DNA of 64,000 nucleotides, from contig NZ_JAVDXW010000001.1 of assembly GCF_031458135.1 (NCBI RefSeq), forward strand, positions 2,046,001 through 2,110,000. The letters run 5' to 3'. The notes under the pieces are model-generated. The model had not been told where the DNA came from, ran no database searches, and saw nothing but the letters and a program-made list of their open reading frames with translations. This stretch comes from Haloactinomyces albus (GTDB lineage: Bacteria > Actinomycetota > Actinomycetes > Mycobacteriales > Pseudonocardiaceae). Made by a program: the position numbers and the translations under genes. Shown piece by piece: positions 36,271 to 45,976 of the stretch (positions are counted from its first letter, which is position 1; each line of letters opens with the position of its first letter).

Positions 36271-37167
36271 TCACCGCGCCACCGCGTCGGCCTCGGCCAG
36301 CAGCGCATCGAGCACCACCCGGACCGCGGGCCGCTCGGCGCTCCCTCGACGGGTGACGGCCTCGACATGGCGCCCCGCCAGAACACCCGCAAGCGGCCGC
36401 AACACCACGCCCGGGGTATTCACGGTGTATCTCGGGAGCAGCGCTATGCCGTAACCGTGTGCCACCAGGGACTCGGTGATCCGGAAATCGTTGATGCGCT
36501 GCACCACCGTCGGACGCACCCCGGTACGCACAGCCAGGGAGCGCAGCACGTCGTCGACCGGAAATCCGACATCGGGGCTGATCCACCGCTCCCCTGCGAG
36601 CTCGGCCAGGTCCACCGGATCCTGCTCGGCCAGGGGATGGCCGCCGGGCAGTGCGACATCCAGCGGCTCGCGCAGCAGTGTCCGACTGTCCACCCGGTCC
36701 GGGTCGAACGGTGGTGCGTGGTCGTCCCGGTGAGTCACCACGATATCGAAGTCGGCGGTCAGTCCGGGCACCTCCGAGGGAGTCATGTCGACATCGCGGT
36801 ACTCGACCCGCACCAAGTTCCGATCCGATAACCGCCGCAGCAACCGGGGAAGCAACAGCAGCGCACCGGACGGGAACAGGGCCACCCGTACGTTGCCCCG
36901 GGGAGTCGAGCGGTAACTGTCCAACTCGGCTTCCACACGGTCGAGCGCCCCGAGGACCTCGTCAGCGCGGTTCGCCAGCATCAGCCCGGCATCGGTGAGC
37001 CGTACTCCCCGCCCGGCCGGTTCGGTCAGTGCCACCCCCACCTCGGCCTGCAAGGCGCGAAGCTGCTGGGACACGGCCGAGGACGTGTAGGACAGCGCCT
37101 TGGCCACAGCAGTGATCGTTCCCCGATCGGCCAGCTCCCGGAGGACGCGCAGGCGATGAACATCCAT
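36271..37167 (-). CDS. LysR family transcriptional regulator
   Basis: 298 residues. The N-terminal winged helix-turn-helix is clear: MDVHRLRVLRELADRGTITA, AKALSYTSSAVSQQLRALQ. A linker helix and an effector-binding domain follow (VRVALFPSGALLLLPRLL). It is divergent from an EamA transporter gene with a 72-bp gap, the usual layout for a LysR protein controlling its neighbour. The ligand is unknown. Confidence 0.92.
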   Translation of the reverse strand: MDVHRLRVLRELADRGTITAVAKALSYTSSAVSQQLRALQAEVGVALTEPAGRGVRLTDAGLMLANRADEVLGALDRVEAELDSYRSTPRGNVRVALFPSGALLLLPRLLRRLSDRNLVRVEYRDVDMTPSEVPGLTADFDIVVTHRDDHAPPFDPDRVDSRTLLREPLDVALPGGHPLAEQDPVDLAELAGERWISPDVGFPVDDVLRSLAVRTGVRPTVVQRINDFRITESLVAHGYGIALLPRYTVNTPGVVLRPLAGVLAGRHVEAVTRRGSAERPAVRVVLDALLAEADAVAR

Positions 37168-37239
37168 AAAGGAATACTACAACGTTGCTGAAAAAATCTT
37201 CGATTGTCCTTCACAAAAGGTGCACGCAGGCTTGGGCAC
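37168..37239. promoter_or_regulatory. divergent LysR / EamA promoter region
   Basis: 72 bp, AT-rich for this genome. CAACGTTG near 37181 is a short palindrome of the kind found in LysR (T-N11-A) operators. Both promoters must overlap here. Confidence 0.45.
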
Positions 37240-38244
37240 GTGAATACCCGCGATCGCCTGCTCGCCGTGTCGGTTGCCGCCATGTGGGGGGTCAACTTCA
37301 TCGCCATCGATTACGCCCTCCGGCACTTCCCGCCGCTGTTCCTCAGCGCGCTGCGCTACGCCGTGATCGCCGTGCCCGCGGTGCTGTTCGTGCCGTGGCC
37401 GCGAGTGGAGTGGAAGTGGCTGATCGGCTACGGCCTCGGCTTCGGCACGCTGCAGTTCGCGTTCCTGTTCGTGGCCATCGACGTGGGCATGCCGACCGGG
37501 CTCGCCTCCCTGGTGCTGCAGGCCTCGGCCCCGTTTACGGTGCTGCTCGGTGGGATGCTGCTTCGTGAACGGATCACACCGGTCCAGGCGTGCGGGATCG
37601 GTATGGCGGTGGCCGGCATGGTCGTGATCGGTTGGTACCGGTCACAGACCGCAGCGCTGCTGCCCGTCCTGCTGACGCTGTGCGGTGCGCTGGGCTGGGC
37701 CTTCGGGAACCTGTGCAATCGCAGGGCGAAACCGCCGAATCCGCTGCACCTGACGCTGTGGATGTCCATCGTGCCGCCGCTTCCGCTGTGCACGCTGTCC
37801 GTGCTGCTGGAAGGACCATCGACCGGCTTGCGAGCCCTGGCCGGTGCCTTCACGTCGGCACAGGGCCGGAGCGCACTCGCCGGCCTCGCCTACATCGTGC
37901 TGATCGCCACGGTTCTGGCCGCCGGAATCTGGACGACTCTGATGCGGCGCAATCCCGCAGGTGTGGTCGCTCCCTTTTCTCTGCTGGTGCCCGTGGTCGG
38001 GTTCACCGCAGCGTGGCTGGTGCTGCACGAGCAGCCGGCCGCGATCGAGATCGCCGCCGGCTTCGCCGTCGTGCTCGGCGTGCTGCTCGGCAGCACTTCG
38101 ACACGCAACGGCACATCCAGCGGCACGGCACCCAGCGGCACGACAGAAGGTGAACGGAACTCTCACCCACATGGCGGGGACGAAAGTTCCGCTCACTCGT
38201 CTTCGACAGGCCGGATACGCCCGTCGCGGATGTCCTCGGCGTAG
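37240..38244 (+). CDS. EamA family transporter
   Basis: 334 residues with ten membrane segments in two EamA repeats (first from [17 protein letters not shown], second from [19 protein letters not shown]). It is a drug/metabolite exporter-type carrier, probably exporting an amino acid or related compound. After the last helix (about residue 285) a 50-residue Ser/Thr/Gly-rich tail runs over a palindrome and 52 bp into the end of the convergent ABC transporter gene. The tail is unusual and suggests that the original stop was lost. GTG 37240 is preferred over TTG 37204. Confidence 0.85.
   Translation: MNTRDRLLAVSVAAMWGVNFIAIDYALRHFPPLFLSALRYAVIAVPAVLFVPWPRVEWKWLIGYGLGFGTLQFAFLFVAIDVGMPTGLASLVLQASAPFTVLLGGMLLRERITPVQACGIGMAVAGMVVIGWYRSQTAALLPVLLTLCGALGWAFGNLCNRRAKPPNPLHLTLWMSIVPPLPLCTLSVLLEGPSTGLRALAGAFTSAQGRSALAGLAYIVLIATVLAAGIWTTLMRRNPAGVVAPFSLLVPVVGFTAAWLVLHEQPAAIEIAAGFAVVLGVLLGSTSTRNGTSSGTAPSGTTEGERNSHPHGGDESSAHSSSTGRIRPSRMSSA
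38150..38196. repeat. imperfect palindrome at convergent gene ends
   Basis: Arms GTGAACGGAACTCTC and the reverse of GAGTGAGCGGAACTTTCG pair with few mismatches around a GGGG/CCC core. It overlaps the ends of the EamA and oppF frames and probably is a bidirectional terminator. Only one copy in the window. Confidence 0.65.
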
Positions 38245-39317
38245 TGGCAGGCCACCCGGTGCCCGGGGTCGACCTCGCGCAACTCCGGCCGCTCGGAGTC
38301 GCACCGCTGCGGCTGCCGCCACGGGCACCGGGTGTGGAAGCGGCAGCCCGCGGGGGGTGCCGCAGGGGACGGCAGGTCCCCGGACAGCAGGATCTGCTCG
38401 CGCCGGTCCTCCACCTCCGGTTCGGGCACCGGCACCGCCGACAGCAGCGCGCGCGTGTAGGGATGCAGGGGTTCGGCGTAGAGCGAACCCGCCTCGGTCT
38501 CCTCGACCAGCCCGCCCAGATACATCACGCCGATCCGGTCGGCGATGTGGCGCACCACGGCGAGATCGTGCGCGATCACGAGGTAGGTCAGGCCGAGCTC
38601 GTCCTGCAGATCCGCCAGCAGGTTCAGCACCTGAGCCTGCACCGAGACGTCGAGCGCGGACACCGGCTCGTCGGCCACCACCAGATCCGGCTCGACCGCC
38701 AGCGCCCGCGCGATCCCGACACGCTGGCGCTGCCCGCCGGAGAACTCGTGCGGGTACTTGCGCAGCGCCGAGGCGGGCAGTCCCACCGCCGCGAGCAGCT
38801 CCCGCAGCCGTGTCCCGGTCGCCTCCCGCCCGTGGTCCAGGCCGTGCGCACGCAGGCCCTCCACCAGCAACGACTCGACCGACTGCCGCGGGTCCAGCGA
38901 GGACAGCGAGTCCTGGAAGACCATTTGCATCCGACGGCGCATCCGCCGCAGCGGTTCGCTCCTGAGCCCGGCCAGGTCCGTCCCACCGAAGACGATCGAG
39001 CCCGCGGTGGGCTTCTCCAGTCGGAGCAGAGCCCTGCCCAGAGTGGACTTTCCGCATCCGGACTCACCGACGAGTCCGTACGTCTCGCCGCGATGAATCC
39101 GCAGGGACACACCATCGACCGCGTATACATAACCGACCGTGCGGTCGAACACGACACCGCGCTTGATCGGAAAGTGCACTTCGAGGTCGCGCACATCGAC
39201 CAGGATTCGATCGTCGGAAACGTGCTCACCCGGAACTCGCTCGTCCGGAACTTGCTCGCCCCGAACCCGATGGTCCCGGACCCGGTCGTCGGGCTCCGTG
39301 CCGTGCACACTCGTCAT
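38193..39317 (-). CDS. oligopeptide ABC transporter ATPase (OppF/DppF type)
   Basis: 374 residues. Walker A is [18 protein letters not shown], the signature LSGGQ-type motif is [15 protein letters not shown], and Walker B is LVVADEP. The C-terminal oligopeptide-transporter extension has cysteines ([16 protein letters not shown]) that may bind an iron-sulphur cluster. ATG 39317 overlaps the upstream ATPase stop (ATGA) and follows GGAGGAA. The first 35 residues are a degenerate repeat ([20 protein letters not shown]), absent from typical relatives. Confidence 0.93.
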   Translation of the reverse strand: MTSVHGTEPDDRVRDHRVRGEQVPDERVPGEHVSDDRILVDVRDLEVHFPIKRGVVFDRTVGYVYAVDGVSLRIHRGETYGLVGESGCGKSTLGRALLRLEKPTAGSIVFGGTDLAGLRSEPLRRMRRRMQMVFQDSLSSLDPRQSVESLLVEGLRAHGLDHGREATGTRLRELLAAVGLPASALRKYPHEFSGGQRQRVGIARALAVEPDLVVADEPVSALDVSVQAQVLNLLADLQDELGLTYLVIAHDLAVVRHIADRIGVMYLGGLVEETEAGSLYAEPLHPYTRALLSAVPVPEPEVEDRREQILLSGDLPSPAAPPAGCRFHTRCPWRQPQRCDSERPELREVDPGHRVACHYAEDIRDGRIRPVEDE

Positions 39318-40312
39318 GGTTCCTCCACCGCGCTCGGGACCGCCTCGCCCACCGGGTTGTGACATCGCAGCAGCCTCCCCTCGGGCGTGCGTTCGGCCTC
39401 CGGCGCGGACTGCCCGCACAGTCGCAGCGCATTCGAGCAGCGCGGGCAGAAGGCGCATCCCCGGTCCCAGGGAATGTTGTCCTCGATCGACCCGCTGATC
39501 GGGGACAGTCGCTGCCCGTTCGGGGAATCCAGGCGGGGAACCGAGGCCATCAGCCCTGCCGTGTAGGGGTGTTTCGGTGCGGCAAAAAGCTCGTGCCGCT
39601 CGGCGCGTTCCACCACCCGCCCCGCGTACAGCACGTTGACCTCATCACACATCCCGGCGACAACGCCCAGATCATGCGTGATCATGATCAGTGCGGTGCC
39701 GGTGTCGGCGACCAGCGTGGTCAACACATCGAGGATCTGCGCCTGGATGGTCACATCCAGCGCCGTTGTCGGCTCATCGGCGATGAGCAACCGGGGCCTG
39801 CACGCCAGCGCCATCGCGATGAGCGCTCGCTGGCGCATCCCCCCGGAGAGCTGGTGTGAGTACTCCTTCAACCGTCTGTCCGGATCCGGGATGCCCACCC
39901 GGTCCAGCAGTTCCCGCGCCTGCGGCATCGCCGTGCGGCGCGGGATTCCCCGGTGTCGCTCGATCACCTCCGACACCTGCAGTCCGATGGGCACCACCGG
40001 ATTCAGCGAGGTCAGCGGGTCCTGGAACACCATGCCCAGGTCCCTGCCGCGTCGCTGCTCGATATCGCGCTGCGACAACCCCAGCAGGTCGGTGCCCTCG
40101 AACAGAATCGACCCCGACACCTCGGTCCCTCGCTCAGGCAGCAGCCCCATGATCGCCAGTGAGGTCACGGACTTGCCGCATCCGGACTCACCGACCAGCC
40201 CCACCGTCCGGCCGGGTTGAACGTCGAAGGAGATGCCGTCCACGGCGGGCACCGTCGGCTCGCCCTTGCGGGCGAAGGACACCGACAGATCGCGGACTTC
40301 CAGAAGTGCCAT
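39314..40312 (-). CDS. oligopeptide ABC transporter ATPase (OppD/DppD type)
   Basis: 332 residues. Walker [21 protein letters not shown], signature [15 protein letters not shown], Walker [13 protein letters not shown], and H-loop MITHDLGVV are all present. The C-terminal [14 protein letters not shown] segment gives the family cysteines. It pairs with the following ATPase to power peptide uptake. It starts 6 nt after the oppC stop. Confidence 0.95.
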   Translation of the reverse strand: MALLEVRDLSVSFARKGEPTVPAVDGISFDVQPGRTVGLVGESGCGKSVTSLAIMGLLPERGTEVSGSILFEGTDLLGLSQRDIEQRRGRDLGMVFQDPLTSLNPVVPIGLQVSEVIERHRGIPRRTAMPQARELLDRVGIPDPDRRLKEYSHQLSGGMRQRALIAMALACRPRLLIADEPTTALDVTIQAQILDVLTTLVADTGTALIMITHDLGVVAGMCDEVNVLYAGRVVERAERHELFAAPKHPYTAGLMASVPRLDSPNGQRLSPISGSIEDNIPWDRGCAFCPRCSNALRLCGQSAPEAERTPEGRLLRCHNPVGEAVPSAVEEP

Positions 40313-40318
40313 CGGCCA

Positions 40319-41257
40319 TCACCGCCGGTTCTTGGGGTCGAGTGCGTCCCGCAGCGACTCGCCGACGAGCGTGAATCCCAGAGCCACCAGGATGATGCAG
40401 CCCGCGGGCCAGAACGCCAGTTGCGGATGCGTGTCGAAGAAGTTCTGTGCGGAGCCGAGCATCTGGCCCCACTCCGGTACCGAGGTGTCGGCCGCCCCCA
40501 AACCGAGGAACGACAACGCGGCGGCGTCGATGATCGCCACCGCCAGCCCCAGGGTGGACTGCACGATGACCGGCCCCAACGCGTTGGGCAGCATGTGCCG
40601 GAAGACCACCGACCGTTCCTTGACCCCCAGCGCACGCGCTGCCAGCACGTGGTCACTGGCTCGCTGGGCGAGCATGGTGCCACGCAGCAGCCGCCCGAAG
40701 ATCGGAACCTGCACGATGGCCACCGCGAGGATGACGGTGAACTGCGACTGCTGCACGAACAGCGCCCCGATGGACACCGCCAGCAGCAACGAAGGCACCG
40801 ACAGCAGCACGTCGACCACGCGCATCACGAGCGTGTCGACCCAGCCGCCGAACGCCCCGGCCAGGATGCCCAGGGTCATTCCGCCACCCAGGCCGATCAC
40901 CGTGGCCAGCACCGCGACCAGCAGCGTCTGCTGTGATCCCAGCAGCAGCCGGGACAGGAGCGGCCGACCGTACTGGTCCCCGCCCAGCGGGAAATCCGGC
41001 TGCGGTGGGGGGATCTCATTCTGCGCCCGCGAAACCTGGTCCTCCAGCAGCCGCAGTGCCGGATCGTGCTGCGCCAACAGCGGCGAGCTCAGCGCCAGCA
41101 GGACGAAGGCACCGATGATCGATGCGCCGACGAGGAATACGGGATTACGACGCAGCCGCCGCCACGCCGACGCGGCGAGACTGACTCCGGCATCGGAGCC
41201 GGAGCTCGTCTGCGAGAGCGCGTCGATGCGTTCCTTGCGTTGGGTACTCGGGACCAT
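40319..41257 (-). CDS. oligopeptide ABC transporter permease (OppC/DppC type)
   Basis: 312 residues. A cytoplasmic N terminus is followed by a first membrane helix (NPVFLVGASIIGAFVLLALSSPL), an external loop with FPLGGDQYGRPLLSRLLLG, and five further helices. The EAA-type loop is AARALGVKERSVVFRHMLPNAL, where the ATPase docks. ATG 41257 follows GAGG. Part of the five-gene operon. Confidence 0.94.
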   Translation of the reverse strand: MVPSTQRKERIDALSQTSSGSDAGVSLAASAWRRLRRNPVFLVGASIIGAFVLLALSSPLLAQHDPALRLLEDQVSRAQNEIPPPQPDFPLGGDQYGRPLLSRLLLGSQQTLLVAVLATVIGLGGGMTLGILAGAFGGWVDTLVMRVVDVLLSVPSLLLAVSIGALFVQQSQFTVILAVAIVQVPIFGRLLRGTMLAQRASDHVLAARALGVKERSVVFRHMLPNALGPVIVQSTLGLAVAIIDAAALSFLGLGAADTSVPEWGQMLGSAQNFFDTHPQLAFWPAGCIILVALGFTLVGESLRDALDPKNRR

Positions 41258-41267
41258 CCTCGACCTC

Positions 41268-42278
41268 TCACCGGGTCCGCAGTCTCGGGTCGATCGCCGC
41301 ATAGGCGAGGTCGACGATGAGGTTGACCAGCACATAGACCATCGCGGCCGCGATGATCACCACCTGCAGCACCGCGAAGTCCTGGCGCTGAAAGCCCAGC
41401 GACAAGGCCTGTCCCAGCCCCGCGATGTTGAACACCTGCTCGGTGAGCACCGCTCCGGACAACAGGGCACCGGTCTGCAGGCCGATGGTGGTGACCACCG
41501 GCAGCATCGCGTTCCGCAGGATGTGCCGTCCGCGAATGACCATCGCCGTGAGCCCCTTGGCCCGCGCGGTGCGCACATAGTCCTCTTCGGCCACATCGAG
41601 CACGGCCGCGCGAGTGATCCGGAAGATCACGGCGAAGGGAATCGTGGACAGCGCGATCGCCGGAAGAATCAGATGCAGGAAGGCATCCCATGCCGCGTCC
41701 CACTCCCGGGTCAGGATCCCGTCGAGGATGTAGAACCCGGTCACCTCCGTCGCGTTGATCCCGGCCTCTTGGCGTCCCGAGACGGGGAGCAGGCCGAGTT
41801 CGATGGCGAAGATGTACTTGAGCAGGAACGCGAGGAAGAACACCGGGACCGCCACGCCCACCAGCGACCAGGTGATGCTGATGTTGTCCAGCCAGCTGCC
41901 ACGCCGCCGCGCGGCGAGGTAGCCGAGTGGGATGCCGACGACGACGGCCAGCAGCAGCGCCAGCGCCGACAGCTCCAGCGTCGCGGGCATCCGTTGCAGG
42001 AACACCTGCAGAGCCGGTGTGCCGCGCTGGACCCCGGTGGAGACTCCGAAATCCCCGGAAGCGGCCCGTTGCAGGAAGTTCCAGTACTGCACGTACAGCG
42101 GCTCGTCCAGCCCCAGCCGCTCCACCAGCCGCGCACGGGACTCGGGCGTTGCGCGGTTTCCCAGCAACGCCGAGACCGGGCCACCGGGCAGCGAACGCAG
42201 CCAGGCGAACAGCAGGACCGACAGCACGGCCAGCACGATCGCGAGCTGGCCCAGACGTCGGATCGTATAGCGAAGCAA
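41268..42278 (-). CDS. oligopeptide ABC transporter permease (OppB/DppB type)
   Basis: 336 residues with six membrane helices, starting MLRYTIRRLGQLAIVLAVLSVLLFAWL. The periplasmic-type loop carries LDEPLYVQYWNFLQRAASGDFG, typical of OppB. The EAA loop is TARAKGLTAMVIRGRHILRNAMLP. The start is TTG at 42278, preceded by AGGAC. It starts 9 nt after the oppA stop. Confidence 0.94.
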   Translation of the reverse strand: MLRYTIRRLGQLAIVLAVLSVLLFAWLRSLPGGPVSALLGNRATPESRARLVERLGLDEPLYVQYWNFLQRAASGDFGVSTGVQRGTPALQVFLQRMPATLELSALALLLAVVVGIPLGYLAARRRGSWLDNISITWSLVGVAVPVFFLAFLLKYIFAIELGLLPVSGRQEAGINATEVTGFYILDGILTREWDAAWDAFLHLILPAIALSTIPFAVIFRITRAAVLDVAEEDYVRTARAKGLTAMVIRGRHILRNAMLPVVTTIGLQTGALLSGAVLTEQVFNIAGLGQALSLGFQRQDFAVLQVVIIAAAMVYVLVNLIVDLAYAAIDPRLRTR

Positions 42279-42287
42279 GTCGGGTCC

Positions 42288-43982
42288 TCACTCCGCGATG
42301 CTGACCGAGGCGAACTCCTCGGCCGTCAGCGGCGAGGTCACCAAGCCCTGGACCTTCTTGCTGGTCACGATCGCAGGCGGCGAGTGCGACAGCGGCACCG
42401 CGGGCAGGTACTGCGACATCAGCTTGCGGTTGATGTCGGCATACATCGCCTCGCGTTCGGCCGCGTCGGGTTCCTGGTCGGCGGCCTGCAGTTGCCGTGC
42501 CAGCTCCGCGCCCCACGGCGAGGCTCCGGTGTAGAACTGGTTCTCGGTATTGCCGAAGAACGTGCCGATGAAGTTGTCCGGCGAGTTGTAGTCACCGGTC
42601 CAGCCCAGCAGGAACAGATCTGCCCGAGCATTGTTGACGTCGTCCAGGTAGCCACCGTTCCAGGGCTTGCTGACCGGCTTCACCGTGATCCCCACGGCTC
42701 GCAGATCCCCGGCGATAGCGTTGAAAATGCCCCGCGGATCGGGCATGTACGGCCGCGTGACCTGGGTCGGCCAGAAGAACTCCAGAGTCAGGTCCGACCG
42801 GCCCGCCTCGGCGAGCAGTTGCTTGGCCTTCTGTGGATCGTAGGGGTACTTCTGCACGTCCTCGGCATAGCCGTCGACGGTGTCCGGATAGAACTGGGTG
42901 GCGACCTCGGCCCCCTCGGGCAGGTTCGCCTGAACCAGGTTCTTCCGGTCGACCGCATAGGCCAGCGCCTTGCGTACCCGCAGATCCTGCAGCGCCGGGT
43001 TGTTCTTCTGGGTGATGCCCAGGTACATGATGTTGAAGGGATCGCGGATCTGGACGTTGAAACCCGCCTCGCGCAGGGACTTCAGGTCGGCGGGATTCGG
43101 GAAGTCGTAGCCGTCGATGCTTCCGGCGAGCAGCTCCTGCTTGCGCACGTTCTCATCCGGAATGATCTTGAAGATCAACCGGCTCAGTTTCGCCTTCTCG
43201 CCCCAGTAGTCCTCGTTGCGGGCGAGGGTGATGGTGCCGTTGCCCTCGTCATAGGAGACGAACTCGAACGGGCCGGTGCCGGTCGGGTGCTTCTTGGCGT
43301 ACTCCGAGTACACGAAGCTGGTGCCCTGCGCCTTGACGTCGTTGGCCCGGTACTTCTTCATCGCCGTCGGCGACTGCATGCTGAACGAGTCCAGTCCCAG
43401 CGCGTCCGGGAACTTCGAGGTCGGCCGGGTCAGGTTGAGCACGGCGGTGAACTCGCCGGTCGTTTCGCAGGATTCGTACAGCGAGGGCTTGTCGTCGCCC
43501 GCGAATCCGCCGAACGTCTCGATCCAGTAGTACGACAGGGCCGAGTTCCGGCCCGCACCGGTCTGGTTGTACCAGCGCTCGAAGTTCGCACAGACCGCCT
43601 CGGCGTTGAACGCGGTCCCGTCGTGGAACCGCACGCCTTTGCGCAGTTGGAAGGTCCAGGTCGTGCCGTCCTCCGACGAGTCCCAGTTCGTCGCGAGCTC
43701 CGGCTGGATCTCGGCGGTGCCCGGCTTGTAGTCGACCAGGCCCTCCATCATCTGGCGCGTGACCCGGAAGGTCTCTCCGTCGGAGGCGTAGAACGGGTCG
43801 AACAGAGCCGGCGCGCCTGCGGCGCCGAAGATCAGCGTGCCGCCTTCCCCACCTGCTGCGCTGTCTCGCTCGGAGGCGACGCAGGCCGCCAGCGAGGCCG
43901 TGAGCATGCACGCCACTCCGGCGGTCGCGAGACGACGTCGTACATACGGTAACCGGTACCCCGCCGGACGGGCTCTTCTCAT
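42288..43982 (-). CDS. oligopeptide ABC transporter substrate-binding lipoprotein
   Basis: 564 residues. A basic N terminus and hydrophobic segment end in lipobox LAAC (Cys about 34), so it is an anchored extracellular binding protein of the SBP5 family. Family motifs include FHDGTAFNAEAVCANFERW and AYAVDRKNLVQ. The ligand is likely a peptide; close homologues also bind nickel, sugars or heme, so specificity is open. First gene of the operon; its leader region has a paired ATCCGGAT motif. GTG 43985 is an alternative start. Confidence 0.93.
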   Translation of the reverse strand: MRRARPAGYRLPYVRRRLATAGVACMLTASLAACVASERDSAAGGEGGTLIFGAAGAPALFDPFYASDGETFRVTRQMMEGLVDYKPGTAEIQPELATNWDSSEDGTTWTFQLRKGVRFHDGTAFNAEAVCANFERWYNQTGAGRNSALSYYWIETFGGFAGDDKPSLYESCETTGEFTAVLNLTRPTSKFPDALGLDSFSMQSPTAMKKYRANDVKAQGTSFVYSEYAKKHPTGTGPFEFVSYDEGNGTITLARNEDYWGEKAKLSRLIFKIIPDENVRKQELLAGSIDGYDFPNPADLKSLREAGFNVQIRDPFNIMYLGITQKNNPALQDLRVRKALAYAVDRKNLVQANLPEGAEVATQFYPDTVDGYAEDVQKYPYDPQKAKQLLAEAGRSDLTLEFFWPTQVTRPYMPDPRGIFNAIAGDLRAVGITVKPVSKPWNGGYLDDVNNARADLFLLGWTGDYNSPDNFIGTFFGNTENQFYTGASPWGAELARQLQAADQEPDAAEREAMYADINRKLMSQYLPAVPLSHSPPAIVTSKKVQGLVTSPLTAEEFASVSIAE

Positions 43983-44128
43983 CACGCACCTCGGTGTGTT
44001 GCACATCTCAGAGTGACGCAGAGAGTAACCCGTCATGCGGCTCGAGTGGAGACCTCAAGATTACGATTCCACTACATGATCATCCGGATCGGCCGCTGCT
44101 TTATCCGGATAAATTCGCGTATTACTGC
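43983..44128 (-). promoter_or_regulatory. opp operon leader with paired ATCCGGAT sites
   Basis: 146 bp between the uridine kinase stop and oppA start. ATCCGGAT occurs at 44082-44089 and 44103-44110, centres 21 bp apart, i.e. two helical turns; the second sits inside the 14-bp palindrome TTTATCCGGATAAA (44100-44113). This spacing suggests a dimeric regulator binding site upstream of the opp promoter. No regulator gene is adjacent. Confidence 0.5.
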
Positions 44129-44755
44129 CTACAGCCGAAGATTTTGCTCGAAAAGGCCGTACTCGAGGACAACATCGGCACGAGCCCGTGTGTCGTCCGA
44201 GTCGAACCACTCCCGTTCGAGCTCCTGCCACCGGCGCAAGTGCGGCCTTGCGTCCTCCCCCTCTCGAGCAACGGCCCGTTCCAGGCGCTGTCGCTGCCCC
44301 GCGAACTCCACCCAGATCGCCTGCGAAACCAGGTCGGCGATCGAGGCACGAGCCGCCGACACACCTTCGACGACCAGCACCTGCGGCACGTCGACATCGA
44401 CCATCGCACCCGGCACCGGTTCCCCTCGCGGCCACTCCACACGCCGATAGCGCCCACGCTCACCCCTGCGCAGGGGGTCGAGTACCCCCTCGACGAGCTT
44501 CGGCCACCACTGCACCGGTTCGTCCCAGGTCGCGAAGTCGTCGGTGCGTACCAGCCGGACATCGGATCCGCGACGGGTCAGTTCCGCCACCAGCGCGTCG
44601 GCAAGGGTGGACTTGCCCGAACCCGAGGGACCGTCGACGGCGACCAGGCGAACCCCGCCCAACCTCGGCGGTGCCGCCCCTACCCGATCGGCGATCACGG
44701 CCGGAGTGAACGCGCCATCCCGGCACTGTGACTGCCAGAACGACGCGCTCACCAC
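44129..44755 (-). CDS. uridine kinase-like P-loop NTPase
   Basis: 208 residues. P-loop AVDGPSGSGKSTLADAL at about residues 39-55, and VRTDDFATWDEPVQWW follows, the usual uridine kinase substrate segment. VLVVEGVSAARASIADLV is the Walker B region. It likely phosphorylates a nucleoside or related small molecule. It begins 7 nt after the recR stop, so it is co-transcribed with ybaB-recR, an association recalled as common in Pseudonocardiales. Confidence 0.82.
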   Translation of the reverse strand: MVSASFWQSQCRDGAFTPAVIADRVGAAPPRLGGVRLVAVDGPSGSGKSTLADALVAELTRRGSDVRLVRTDDFATWDEPVQWWPKLVEGVLDPLRRGERGRYRRVEWPRGEPVPGAMVDVDVPQVLVVEGVSAARASIADLVSQAIWVEFAGQRQRLERAVAREGEDARPHLRRWQELEREWFDSDDTRARADVVLEYGLFEQNLRL

Positions 44756-44762
44756 GGTGAAA

Positions 44763-45359
44763 TCAGGCCGTACGACGACCGGACAGGGCGCGGCCCAGAG
44801 TCAACTCGTCGGCGAACTCGAGATCGCCTCCCATCGGCAGACCCGAGGCCAGTCGCGTGACACTCAGATCGGGGAAGTCCTGCAGCAGCCGCACCAGGTA
44901 CGTCGCCGTCGCCTCCCCTTCGGTGTTCGGGTCCGTGGCGATGATCACCTCGGTGATCCCGTCCGTACCGATCCTGGTCACCAGCTCACGAATGCGCAGC
45001 TGATCCGGCCCGACGCCGGAAAGCGGATCCAGCGCACCCCCGAGCACGTGATAGCGCCCCCGGAACTCGCGGGTGCGCTCGATGGCGAGCACGTCCTTCG
45101 GCTCCTCGACCACGCACACCAACTTCGGGTCACGGCGGGTGTCCTGGCAGATCCGGCACGTCTCCTGCTCCGAGACGTTGCCGCAAACCTCGCAGAACAC
45201 CACGCCTTCCTTGACCTTCTGCAGCGCGTCCTGCAGCCGGGTGACATCCGCGGTCTCGGCAGCCAGCAGGTGGAAGGCGATGCGCTGAGCACTCTTCGGG
45301 CCGACCCCCGGTAGGCGACCGAGCTCGTCGATCAGGTCCTGAACAGGCCCTTCGTACAC
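44763..45359 (-). CDS. recR: recombination mediator RecR
   Basis: 198-residue RecR. The N-terminal helix-hairpin-helix is in [20 protein letters not shown]. The four-cysteine zinc finger is [16 protein letters not shown] (about 55-70), followed by a Toprim domain ([15 protein letters not shown]). It acts with RecO/RecF in loading RecA on gapped DNA. GTG 45359 is chosen from homology; it starts 13 nt after the ybaB stop. Confidence 0.96.
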   Translation of the reverse strand: MYEGPVQDLIDELGRLPGVGPKSAQRIAFHLLAAETADVTRLQDALQKVKEGVVFCEVCGNVSEQETCRICQDTRRDPKLVCVVEEPKDVLAIERTREFRGRYHVLGGALDPLSGVGPDQLRIRELVTRIGTDGITEVIIATDPNTEGEATATYLVRLLQDFPDLSVTRLASGLPMGGDLEFADELTLGRALSGRRTA

Positions 45360-45372
45360 GTGAACCCGCCCG

Positions 45373-45738
45373 TCACAGACCGGGCAGGCCGAGACCGCCC
45401 ATGTCCGGGCCGCCCTGCCCACCACCGAGCGCACCGGTGACCGGCCCCATCTTCTCGGCCTGCAGCTCCTGCGCGGCTCGGTTGGCATCCCGGACCGCCG
45501 CGACGACCATGTCCGACAGGGTTTCGGTATCGGTGGGATCGGCGGCCTTCGGGTCGATCGACATGGACTGCAGCTCGCCCGCGCCCGTCACGACCGCCGT
45601 GACCAGGCCGCCACCGGCACTGCCGGTCACCTCGGTCTTGGCGAGCTCCTCCTGCGCAGTCATGAGCTGCTGCTGCATCTCCTGCGCCTGCTTCATGATC
45701 TCTTGCATGTTCGGCTGCTGGTCGCCCGGTTGCACCAT
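45373..45738 (-). CDS. ybaB: YbaB/EbfC nucleoid-associated protein
   Basis: 121-residue YbaB-type protein. The long first helix ([23 protein letters not shown]) is followed by [20 protein letters not shown] and SIDPKAADP, the family core. It binds DNA as a dimer and usually precedes recR, as here. The C-terminal tail is Gly-rich. Start ATG 45738 or GTG 45735, after GAGAGGAG. Confidence 0.94.
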   Translation of the reverse strand: MVQPGDQQPNMQEIMKQAQEMQQQLMTAQEELAKTEVTGSAGGGLVTAVVTGAGELQSMSIDPKAADPTDTETLSDMVVAAVRDANRAAQELQAEKMGPVTGALGGGQGGPDMGGLGLPGL

Positions 45739-45976
45739 GGCTCCTCTCCGGACTTCGGTAATCCACTGGGTCGGGCCGCTGAACGGCTGGTTCGGCTGTT
45801 CGCCGGGTCTCCGCGGTCTCTGCGGGTCTCCGCGCCGACCCTGCGGCGATGGCAACGCACCGCACCGGTGCAGGGTCCTTCCTCGCCAGCGTAATCGGAT
45901 ATCCCACGCAGCGGGTCGATGCCCACGTTCTCCGGTGATTCGCGGACACCGCGGCATCGCCTCGGGCGCCATTGCC

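Noticed and set aside
40233-43952. A 1239-codon plus-strand frame opposite the opp operon
   Set aside because: It mirrors five well-recognised transporter genes on the other strand; its product is Arg/Gly/His-rich with no domain. High-GC antisense openness explains it.
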